Assembly (NCBI GenBank): GCA_036496265.1
Contig: DASXLL010000384.1
Coordinates: 1 to 17,443, forward strand
Length of the DNA stretch: 17,443 nucleotides
Reading direction: 5' to 3'
Origin: CAYLLN01 sp036496265
Lineage (GTDB): Bacteria > Planctomycetota > Planctomycetia > Pirellulales > Pirellulaceae
Position 1 is the stretch's first letter. Every line of letters starts with the position of its first letter. Under the pieces are notes generated by a model, which saw only the letters and a list, made by a program, of their open reading frames with translations, ran no database searches and was not told the DNA's origin. The translations under genes and the position numbers were made by a program. Below are positions 7,064-13,828 of the stretch, in pieces.

Positions 7064-8767
7064 TTACGGTTGGCAATAACAGGAGGAGGTGATTTTGATG
7101 TCGGCGTCTTTCCAGACTGTGGCGAATTGGGCGTCGATGGAGGCGGCTGCGGCGTGTTTGTTTTGCTGGTGGAGTGATTGGGCGAGGCCATAGAGGGACC
7201 AGCCGTTGTTGGGTTGGCGGGCGAGGTCGTCGCGATAGACTTTTTCGGCTTCGGCGGGGCGATGTTCTTTTAATAATGTGGCACCGAGGGCGTGGCGGAC
7301 GGGGTGAATCCAGTCGGGGGGCTCGGAGTAGCGGAGGGTGTCTTCGATTTTGGCGGCGGCGCGGAGCTCGGTTAGCGCGAGTTCCACGCGACCCTCGCGA
7401 TAGAGGATTTCGCCGGCTAAGAGGTGAGTGGCGATGGCGAGGAGATTCTCGGCCGAGTTATTGCCGACGCGGGCGTCTTCGGGAACCTTTTTGGCTGCGG
7501 CGAGGAAGCTTATCTGCTCGCGTTTGGCGTCGGGAAGCTGATCTTTGGCAGCGTGAGCGATGCCGCGGGCGGCGTGGCGATAGGCGCGGGCGATGGGTAA
7601 ATACTCGGGCGGCTCGGGGGCGGCGAGGACATCGTCCCAGCGGCCGAAGCGAATGAGAACTTCGAGCGGCATGGCAGTGAAGCCGTCGGCGACAGCGGCA
7701 TTTTCTTTCAGCCAGTTTTCGGGGATTCCAGAGGCCATTTCGTTGATGGCGGAAATGGAGAGCTTGCTTTGGCCGCACATCATGGCTGAGTAGGCCAGCA
7801 TGTGATGGTTGTGAGCCATATAGACGTTGTAAAAGCCTTGCTCGGGCGATTGCCGGCGATAGCAGCGGTCGGCTTCGATGGCTTTTTGGTTCGCGGCGAT
7901 CGATTCGCGCCAGCGGCCTTGGCGAACGTCGATGTGCGAAGGCATGTGGACGAGGTGGCCGAGACCGGGCTGGAGATTTCGCAAACGGTCGGCGGGACTG
8001 TTGGCTTTTTCGGGATGCGGCGAGGCCTCGACGGCGTGAATGTAGAGGTGCAGGGCGAGCGGATGATTGGGTGACTTGGCAAGAACGGATTCGAGCGTGT
8101 TAACGACTTCGTCCGTGCCTGGCTGCGGCTTGCCATCGTCGGTCCACAGGTCCCAGGGGCGGAGGTCCATGAGGGCTTCGGCGAAGAGAGCGCCGATGTC
8201 GGCGTCGGCGGGATATTTTCGAAAGACGTCGCGCATGGCGGCGGCGTAGGCCTCGTCGAGCGGGGCGCGGTCTTCGGGCTGCGGGTCGGCGTAGCGCTTG
8301 GTGAGTGCGGCGATCAATGCTTTTTCAGCGGCGGTGGCCGACATGTGGCTCGGCGGGAGCCTCGCCCTCCCATTATCACTCGCCCTCCCATTATCAAACG
8401 CCTTGTCGCGGGCTTTGCTCAAAGCACTCCAGGCGGCGGCGGCTCGCTCGGGTGTGACGGCTGGGTTATTGATGTGCGGGCCATTAGCGATCGAAATGCC
8501 CCACCAAGCCATCGCGCAAGATTGATCAAGTTTTGCGGCTTGCTCAAACGAGCGAATGGCTTCGTCGTGGTTGAAGGCGTAGAGGAAGCAGAGACCTTGG
8601 TTGAAATAGGTTTGCGCTTCGGGCGATTGCGTGGTGATTTGGCGGGTGAGGCTGCCGAGGCCGGAGTAGAGGGGGACGACTGGAGATTGTGCGTCTACTG
8701 AGTGGCAGAGCGAGCAAAGAGCCGCGACAAGAATAGCGTGTACTATTTTAAGAGCTGGATTTTGCAT
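7064..8767 (-). CDS. exported tetratricopeptide-repeat protein with clustered histidines
   Basis: 567 residues from the ATG at 8765-8767. The frame can be read back to 8863, but that extension (LSLWERVRVRV) is the translation of an intergenic repeat and would bury the signal peptide, so the inner ATG is preferred. Residues 1-27 form a signal peptide (ALKIVHAILVAALCSLCHS). TPR-type helices are evident at 49-115 (TYFNQGLCFLYAFNHDEAIRSFEQA as the clearest hairpin), in the centre, and near the C-terminus (AEKVYRDDLARQPNNGWSLYGLAQSLHQQ). Histidines cluster in HPLALHLYIHAVE (235-247), HLVHMPSHI (271-279) and AHNHHML (318-324), which I recall as hallmarks of a TPR family of unknown function. Residues 125-142 are a translated repeat. 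No catalytic domain is recognised; a scaffold or metal-binding role is inference. Divergent from argS, with about 165 bp between the starts. Confidence 0.9.
   Translation of the reverse strand: MQNPALKIVHAILVAALCSLCHSVDAQSPVVPLYSGLGSLTRQITTQSPEAQTYFNQGLCFLYAFNHDEAIRSFEQAAKLDQSCAMAWWGISIANGPHINNPAVTPERAAAAWSALSKARDKAFDNGRASDNGRARLPPSHMSATAAEKALIAALTKRYADPQPEDRAPLDEAYAAAMRDVFRKYPADADIGALFAEALMDLRPWDLWTDDGKPQPGTDEVVNTLESVLAKSPNHPLALHLYIHAVEASPHPEKANSPADRLRNLQPGLGHLVHMPSHIDVRQGRWRESIAANQKAIEADRCYRRQSPEQGFYNVYMAHNHHMLAYSAMMCGQSKLSISAINEMASGIPENWLKENAAVADGFTAMPLEVLIRFGRWDDVLAAPEPPEYLPIARAYRHAARGIAHAAKDQLPDAKREQISFLAAAKKVPEDARVGNNSAENLLAIATHLLAGEILYREGRVELALTELRAAAKIEDTLRYSEPPDWIHPVRHALGATLLKEHRPAEAEKVYRDDLARQPNNGWSLYGLAQSLHQQNKHAAAASIDAQFATVWKDADIKITSSCYCQP
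8355..8396. repeat. tandem 18-bp repeat plus hairpin inside the TPR gene
   Basis: Two perfect copies of CTCGCCCTCCCATTATCA stand head to tail (8361-8378 and 8379-8396). A hairpin GGGAG(8355-8359)/CTCCC(8367-8371) overlaps the first. On the coding strand they give DNGRAS-DNGRAR followed by LPPSHM (residues 125-142), in a loop between two helical segments. Since each unit is 18 bp, duplication adds exactly six codons. Confidence 0.85.
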
Positions 8768-8814
8768 GATCGGCGCGAAGTAAGAGAGACGCTGCGTCTT
8801 GGTCAGAGAAAAGA

Positions 8815-8850
8815 CCCTCACCCTAACCCTCTCCCAAAGGGAGAGGGGAC
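8815..8850. repeat. CCCTCACCCTAACCCTCTCCC repeat, copy 1
   Basis: CCCTCACCCTAA is followed by a hairpin CCCTCTCCC (8827-8835), AAA, GGGAGAGGG (8839-8847). It lies in the gap between the divergent TPR and argS genes, 82 bp before the argS start. A near-identical copy is at 11051-11084 with AGA as loop. Its spurious translation LSLWERVRVRV is often seen in predicted proteins. Confidence 0.85.
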
Positions 8851-8931
8851 TGCGTGGCGGCATGTCTGCCTGCCAAAGTGCCTCGTCAAGGCGTTATACC
8901 ACGCGCGGCGGGGAGCGAGTATTGTGTCGGG

Positions 8932-10965
8932 ATGAATGTACTTGCTGAATTGAAAGAGCGATTTCGGGGGGCGCTGGAGTCTTTAATTGGCTCTCGGAAC
9001 GCCACGGAGGGCGTCGCCGACAGAGGGAGGAACGCCACGGAGGGCGTTCCCTACAGCGCGGAGCAACTTGGCGAATTGCTGGAGATGATCCGGCCGGCGC
9101 AGGATGCGAAATTTGGCGATTATCAGGCGAATTTCGCGATGCCGCTGGGAAAGCGGCTGGGGAAGCCACCGCGGGATGTGGCGACGGAGTTGCTGAAGCA
9201 GGCGAAGCTCGACGACTTGTGCCAGCAGCCGGAGATTGCGGGGCCGGGGTTTATCAACTTAAGGCTGCGCGATGAGTGGCTAACGGCTCAGCTCAATGCG
9301 GCAGTACACGACGAGCGGTTGGGGATTGCGGCGGCGAAAGAGCCGAAGACGATCGTCGTTGATTATTCGTCGCCGAATGTCGCCAAGCCGATGCACGTAG
9401 GACACATTCGTTCAACGGTGATCGGCGACGCGCTGACGCGGACGCTGCGGTTTCTCGGCCATCGGGCGATTAGCGACAACCATCTGGGCGATTGGGGCAC
9501 GCAGTTCGGCATGATCATTTATGGCTACAAGCATTTTGTCGATCGGGCCGCGTATGCGGCGGCACCGGTGGCGGAGCTGAGTCGGCTGTATAAGCTCGTA
9601 CACAGGCTGGTCGATTATCGCGAAGCGGTGAAGTCGCTGCCGGCCGAAAAACAGCGGCTGGTCGAGCGGTTGGCGGAAGTCGAGCGGCTGAAAGTGCTGC
9701 CGAAGACGGGAGATAAAGCGGCCGATAAGAAGAACGCGCAAGCGTTGTCGAAGGGGCAAGACGCCGCCAATTCTCAGACCGAAGCGATTGCCGCGCTCGA
9801 AGCGAAAATCGCGGCTGTCGAAGACGATTCCGAGTTATCGAAGCTCGCGGCGGAGCATGCGACAATTGACGAAGCCGTGCTCCAAGAAACGGCGAAGCTG
9901 CATGCCGAGGACGCCGAGAATTTGCGGTTGTGGCATGAGTTTCTGCCCAACTGCCGCGATGAAATCGCTCGCGTGTATGGCCGGCTGAACGTGACGTTCG
10001 ATTATGAGTATGGCGAGAGCTTTTATCACGAGCGGCTGGCGGCGGTCGTCGCGGATTTGCGAAAGAAAGGATTTGCGGAGGACAGCCAGGGGGCGACGTG
10101 CGTATTTGTCGAAGGCTTCGAGACGCCAATGATCGTGCAGAAAAAGGATGGGGCGTTTTTGTATGCCACGACTGATTTGGCAACGATCCAGTTCCGCATG
10201 GAGTCGTGGCAGCCGGCGGCGATTTTCTATGTCGTCGATCACCGGCAGAGCGAGCATTTTGACAAGCTGTTTGCAGTCGCCCGGCGGTGGGGTTACACGA
10301 CGACCGATTTGCGGCACGTGAAGTTCGGCACGGTGATGGGCGCGGATGGACGGCCTTATAAGACGCGAGAAGGCACCGCCGAAGGTCTTGAATCGCTGCT
10401 CGATGAGGCGGTGAACCGGGCAAGCGCGGTGGTTGCCGAAACCGATACGGACGGCCATTTGACAGCTGAAGAGCGGCGAGAGATTGCCGAGGTGGTTGGC
10501 ATCGGTGCCCTCAAGTACGCGGACCTGTCGCAGAACCGCACGAGCGACTACACGTTCAGCTACGACAAGATGCTGCTGATGAACGGGAACACGGCGACCT
10601 ACATGCAGTATTCGTATGCCCGCGTGCGGAGCATTTTTGCGAAGGGCGGTTTCGAGGCAGCGGCGGTGCGAGGAAGTGGCGCGAAGATTGTGCTGTCGCA
10701 TCCCGCCGAGAGGGCGCTGGGGCTGCAACTTCTGCGGCTGGAAGAATTGTTGGCAATGGTGGAAGCGGAAGCGATGCCGCATTATTTGACGGGCTATTTG
10801 TTCGACGTGGCCAAAGCGTATTCCGCGTTCTTTGAGAATTGCCCGGTGCTGAAGGCGGAGAGCGAAGCGGTGCGCGTCAGCCGGCTGCTGTTGTGTGATT
10901 TGACGGCGCGGACGATTCGGCTGGGGCTGGATTTGCTGGGGATTCAGGTGGTGGAGCGGATGTAG
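8932..10965 (+). CDS. argS: arginyl-tRNA synthetase
   Basis: 677 residues from the ATG at 8932; a frame start at GTG 8854 would add 26 residues without family features. This class I enzyme charges tRNA-Arg with arginine in the cytoplasm. The N-terminal Add1-type domain starts NVLAELKERFRGAL and includes DAKFGDYQANFAMPLGK. The catalytic core has the HIGH motif as HVGH at 155-158 (SSPNVAKPMHVGHIRSTVIGD). The KMSKS loop is YKTREG around Lys477, as is normal in ArgS. The C-terminal anticodon-binding domain ends in the typical LGIQVVERM. Two features are unusual: a translated tandem repeat at about residues 22-41, and a Lys/Ala/Glu-rich, probably coiled-coil insert at about 230-318, which explains the length compared with the usual 550-600. 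No good Shine-Dalgarno site is seen. Confidence 0.98.
   Translation: MNVLAELKERFRGALESLIGSRNATEGVADRGRNATEGVPYSAEQLGELLEMIRPAQDAKFGDYQANFAMPLGKRLGKPPRDVATELLKQAKLDDLCQQPEIAGPGFINLRLRDEWLTAQLNAAVHDERLGIAAAKEPKTIVVDYSSPNVAKPMHVGHIRSTVIGDALTRTLRFLGHRAISDNHLGDWGTQFGMIIYGYKHFVDRAAYAAAPVAELSRLYKLVHRLVDYREAVKSLPAEKQRLVERLAEVERLKVLPKTGDKAADKKNAQALSKGQDAANSQTEAIAALEAKIAAVEDDSELSKLAAEHATIDEAVLQETAKLHAEDAENLRLWHEFLPNCRDEIARVYGRLNVTFDYEYGESFYHERLAAVVADLRKKGFAEDSQGATCVFVEGFETPMIVQKKDGAFLYATTDLATIQFRMESWQPAAIFYVVDHRQSEHFDKLFAVARRWGYTTTDLRHVKFGTVMGADGRPYKTREGTAEGLESLLDEAVNRASAVVAETDTDGHLTAEERREIAEVVGIGALKYADLSQNRTSDYTFSYDKMLLMNGNTATYMQYSYARVRSIFAKGGFEAAAVRGSGAKIVLSHPAERALGLQLLRLEELLAMVEAEAMPHYLTGYLFDVAKAYSAFFENCPVLKAESEAVRVSRLLLCDLTARTIRLGLDLLGIQVVERM
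8995..9050. repeat. two GGAACGCCACGGAGGGCGT units inside argS
   Basis: GGAACGCCACGGAGGGCGT occurs at 8996-9014 and again at 9029-9047, 33 bp apart. The second copy completes an inverted repeat GGAACGCC(9029-9036)/GGCGTTCC(9043-9050). Read as protein they give RNATEGV twice (residues 22-28 and 33-39). They sit between helix 1 of the Add1 domain and the conserved EMIRPAQDAKFGDYQ segment, a place where the frame can absorb a loop. The 33-bp period keeps the frame. Confidence 0.9.
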
Positions 10966-10984
10966 GAGCGAGAACGGACAAGAA

Positions 10985-11031
10985 CGACGCAGAGCGTCGC
11001 GACAGTGCGGTCCCACGCAGAGCGTGGGACC
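10985..11031. repeat. double-hairpin intergenic repeat, copy 2
   Basis: CGACGC-AGA-GCGTCG (10985-10999) is followed by GGTCCCACGC-AGA-GCGTGGGACC (11009-11031). Compared with copy 1 at 7031-7053, the second base pair of the large stem is G-C here and T-A there, so both arms changed together. It starts 19 bp after the argS stop codon. Confidence 0.85.
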
Positions 11032-11050
11032 GAGGCCGAAGAAGTCAAAA

Positions 11051-11084
11051 CCCTCACCCTAACCCTCTCCCAGAGGGAGAGGGG
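11051..11084. repeat. CCCTCACCCTAACCCTCTCCC repeat, copy 2
   Basis: It has the same layout as the copy at 8815-8850: a CCCTCACCCTAA lead, then the hairpin CCCTCTCCC (11063-11071), AGA, GGGAGAGGG (11075-11083). It lies 19 bp beyond the double hairpin and 67 bp before the ROK kinase start, so argS and the kinase gene are separated almost entirely by repeats. Confidence 0.85.
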
Positions 11085-11151
11085 ACGGTCGCTCGGTAGC
11101 CTGTTATGATGTTGGCGCGTTTATTTCCTCGTTTCGGCAGTCAAAAACCGC

Positions 11152-12138
11152 ATGGCTGATGCTCGCGCTAACCGACCGTGGGTGGGTTTCGATCTGGGCG
11201 GCACCAAAATGCTTGGCGGTGTGTTCAACGCCGATCTGCGGCTATTAGGCAAGCGCCGGCGGAAGACGAAGGGGGCGGAGGGCGCCAAGGCGGGGCTCAC
11301 GCGAATTATCGAGACGATTCGCGACGCGATGAACGAGGGCCGCGTCGAGGGGGAAAAACTGGCGGGCATTGGCGTCGGCTGTCCGGGGCAGATCGACCTC
11401 GAAAAAGGAAGCGTGATCGAGGCGGCCAATCTGGGATGGAAGAATTTTCAGATCGGCCAGGCGTTGGAGGCGGAGTTCAAATGCCCGGTGGTCGTGCTTA
11501 ACGATGTCGATGCAGGCGTGTATGGCGAATATCGCTTCGGCGCGGGCAAGGGGGCGCGGTGCGTCGTTGGCGTCTTTCCCGGAACCGGCATCGGCGGTGG
11601 CTGTGTCTATGAAGGGAAAGTGCTCCGCGGTAAGAACGTTTCGTGCTTCGAGATCGGCCACATTCAGATTAACCCCAACGGCATTCCCTGTGGCTGTGGC
11701 CGGGTCGGTTGCCTGGAAACTGAAGCGAGTCGTCTGGCCATCGCCACAGCAGCCGCAGCCGCGGCCTTTCGCGGCGAGGCGCCGCATTTGTTTTCGATGG
11801 CCGGAACCGATGTTTCGATGATTCGCAGCGGAGTATTGGCGGAGGCGATTCACGCCGGAGACGCGGTGATCGAGCAAATTGTGAAGCGGGCGGCGGGGCT
11901 GATCGGCCGGGCCGCCGGAGATGTGGTCAATTTGCTGGCCCCGGAGGTCGTTGTACTCGGCGGTGGTTTAGTTGAGGCGATGCCTGAATTATATGTAGAG
12001 AGTGTGGAACGGGCTGCTCGCGAGCGGGCGGCGCCGCCGTTTGCGAAGTTGTTCAAGGTTGCCGCGGCCAAGCTTGGCGATGACGCGGTGATTCGCGGAG
12101 CGGCGGCGTGGGCGCAGTCGATGACGGAAAAGGAATAG
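11152..12138 (+). CDS. ROK-family sugar kinase (probable glucokinase)
   Basis: 328 residues, a normal length for ROK kinases. The N-terminal phosphate-binding motif is DLGGTK (14-19). GIGVGCPGQID follows, then the catalytic Asp118 in VVLNDVDAGVYGEYRFGAGKG. EIGHIQINPNG carries His170, and the ROK zinc motif CGCGRVGCLE has Cys180, Cys182 and Cys187; His170 and these cysteines form the family's structural zinc site. VVVLGGGL near 265 is the second nucleotide-binding loop. The likely reaction is ATP-dependent phosphorylation of glucose in the cytoplasm, but ROK enzymes also act on other hexoses and amino sugars. There is no N-terminal helix-turn-helix, so it is not a ROK repressor. The Ppx/GppA gene follows after 50 bp on the same strand and may be co-transcribed. 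Confidence 0.95.
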   Translation: MADARANRPWVGFDLGGTKMLGGVFNADLRLLGKRRRKTKGAEGAKAGLTRIIETIRDAMNEGRVEGEKLAGIGVGCPGQIDLEKGSVIEAANLGWKNFQIGQALEAEFKCPVVVLNDVDAGVYGEYRFGAGKGARCVVGVFPGTGIGGGCVYEGKVLRGKNVSCFEIGHIQINPNGIPCGCGRVGCLETEASRLAIATAAAAAAFRGEAPHLFSMAGTDVSMIRSGVLAEAIHAGDAVIEQIVKRAAGLIGRAAGDVVNLLAPEVVVLGGGLVEAMPELYVESVERAARERAAPPFAKLFKVAAAKLGDDAVIRGAAAWAQSMTEKE

Positions 12139-12141
12139 AAG

Positions 12142-12167
12142 CCAGAGATCAGAAACCAAAAGTCAGC
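12142..12167. repeat. possible short repeat between the ROK and Ppx genes
   Basis: The segment is a run of loosely repeating words (CCAGAGATCAGAAACCAAAAGTCAG) of a type I recall between planctomycete genes. It fills much of the 50-bp gap. No second copy is present in this window, so the call rests on recollection and on its low complexity. Confidence 0.35.
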
Positions 12168-12188
12168 CGGCGGAAATCAGATTTTGTC

Positions 12189-13775
12189 ATGTCCAATCGC
12201 ACGCTAGAAACGCCGATCGTTGCTGCGACCGCGCCGCCGGCGCGGCAGGTGGCGGTGATCGATATCGGCACAGCATCCGTGCGAATGGCGGTAGCGGAAA
12301 TTACCGCCGCCGGGCAGGTGCGGCAGCTCGAGACGCTCTCGCAAGCGGTGAATCTCGGCAAAGACGCCTTCATTCACAGCTCGATCAGCAAAGCGACGAT
12401 TGAGGAATGCGTGCGGGTGCTGAAGAGCTATCGCCGCATCTTGAAGGAATATCAGATTGAAAACCCGTCGCAGGTGCGCGTTGTGGCGACGAGCGCCGTG
12501 CGGGAAGCGACGAATCGGCTGGCGTTCGTCGATCGCATCTATATTGCCACGGGCTTTCAGGTTGAACCGCTCGACGAAGCGGAGGTCATTCGCATTACGT
12601 TTCTGGGCGTGCAGCCGTTTTTGCTCTCCGACCCGACGCTGGCTCAAAGCCGCGTGCTGGTGACTGAGGTCGGTGGCGGCAGTACCGAATTGCTCGTCGT
12701 CAAAGGGGCGGACCTGGTCTATTCGCATACGTATCGCCTCGGCAGTTTGCGACTGCGCGAGACGCTGGAAGCTCTGCGGGCGCCGACGCTGAAGGTCCGC
12801 AACATCATGGAGACGCACATTCACCGCACGGTGGCGGAGATTGCCGAGCATGTCGTCCGAGACGGGCCGATCGAGCTGATTGCGATGGGAGGTGATGTAC
12901 GGTTTGCCGTGCGGCAGCTTCAGCCGGAATGGGACGGCCGCAGCTTGGCTCGACTGACGCTGAAAGGCCTGGAGGATTTTACGAACAAAATCCTGGGCCA
13001 GTCGGAAGATCGGATCGTTCGCAAATATCGGCTGAGCTACCCGGAGGCGGAGACGCTGGGGCCGGCCCTCCTAGCGTATGTGCTATTGGCCAAAGAGCTG
13101 CAGATCACAAGCGTGCTGGTGAGCAATATCAATTTGCGCGATGGCCTGCTGAGTGAAATGGCCGAGAGCGAGACGGGAAGCAAGGAGTTCAGCAAGCAAA
13201 TCATCCGCTCGGCGGTCGATCTGGGCCGCAAATTCAATTTCGACGAGGCCCATGGCGTGCATGTGGCGGATTTGTGCTCGAAGCTGTTTCATCAGCTGCG
13301 CGAGGAGCATCAGTTGCCGTCACGGTACGAAGTGATTTTGCAAGTCGCGGCGTTACTGCACGAAATCGGCCTTTTCGTCAGCAATCGCAGCTACCACAAA
13401 CATTCGCTGTATCTGATTCGCAACAGCGAACTGTTCGGATTAGGCAAAAAGGATTTGCTGTTGGCGGCGCTGGTGGCGCGCTATCACCGGCGGGCATCGC
13501 CACAACCGACGCATGAAGGTTACGCCACGCTGGACCGCGACGAGCGCGTCGCCGTGGCCAAGATGGCGGCCATTTTGCGGATTGCGGATGCCCTCGATGA
13601 GTCGAGGAGCCAGCGGATTCATGAAATCGTCGTGCAGCGGGATGGCGATCGGATGATTGTCTCTGTTCCGATGGTGGAAGATCTCTCCCTCGAAAATCTG
13701 GCGCTCAAGCAAAGCGGCTTACTGTTTGAAGAGACGTTTGGGACAGCGGTTTTGCTGCGAATGGAACAGGCATAA
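12189..13775 (+). CDS. Ppx/GppA family exopolyphosphatase / pppGpp phosphohydrolase with C-terminal HD-like domain
   Basis: 528 residues from the ATG at 12189, close to E. coli Ppx. An upstream GTG at 12108 would overlap the ROK gene and translate the repeat-like spacer, so it was not chosen. The actin-like ASKHA ATPase fold begins at VAVIDIGTASVRMAVAEI, has RVVATSAVREATNR, the phosphate loop EVGGGSTELLVV (160-171) and IAMGGDVRFA. The C-terminal HD-like domain has HGVHVADLCSKLFHQL, LLHEIGLF with His391-Glu392 in the place of the HD pair (the HE form is common in this family) and HKHSLYLI. It hydrolyses the terminal phosphate of polyphosphate or pppGpp; which one cannot be decided from sequence. 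It lies between the ROK kinase and an ABC ATPase, 53 bp before the latter. Confidence 0.93.
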   Translation: MSNRTLETPIVAATAPPARQVAVIDIGTASVRMAVAEITAAGQVRQLETLSQAVNLGKDAFIHSSISKATIEECVRVLKSYRRILKEYQIENPSQVRVVATSAVREATNRLAFVDRIYIATGFQVEPLDEAEVIRITFLGVQPFLLSDPTLAQSRVLVTEVGGGSTELLVVKGADLVYSHTYRLGSLRLRETLEALRAPTLKVRNIMETHIHRTVAEIAEHVVRDGPIELIAMGGDVRFAVRQLQPEWDGRSLARLTLKGLEDFTNKILGQSEDRIVRKYRLSYPEAETLGPALLAYVLLAKELQITSVLVSNINLRDGLLSEMAESETGSKEFSKQIIRSAVDLGRKFNFDEAHGVHVADLCSKLFHQLREEHQLPSRYEVILQVAALLHEIGLFVSNRSYHKHSLYLIRNSELFGLGKKDLLLAALVARYHRRASPQPTHEGYATLDRDERVAVAKMAAILRIADALDESRSQRIHEIVVQRDGDRMIVSVPMVEDLSLENLALKQSGLLFEETFGTAVLLRMEQA

Positions 13776-13828
13776 AGCGACGCGCGGGAGCACTGCCGCA
13801 TTGCGCTCTCGCTGCCTAGAATGGCCCC

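Noticed and set aside
6750..7191. Short minus-strand frames reading SFPRSAWERP or VPTLCVGTP
   Set aside because: These are translations of the double-hairpin repeat, commonly seen as spurious planctomycete proteins.
8355..8396. Possible CRISPR-like array because of adjacent identical units
   Set aside because: Only two 18-bp units with no spacers, inside a coding gene; no cas genes are nearby.
8768..8863. 32-residue N-terminal extension of the TPR protein
   Set aside because: It translates the CCCTAACCCTCTCCC hairpin repeat and would place a charged stretch before the signal peptide.
9835..11016. 393-codon open frame antisense to argS
   Set aside because: Arg/His/Gln-rich composition, no motif, and full overlap with an unmistakable argS.
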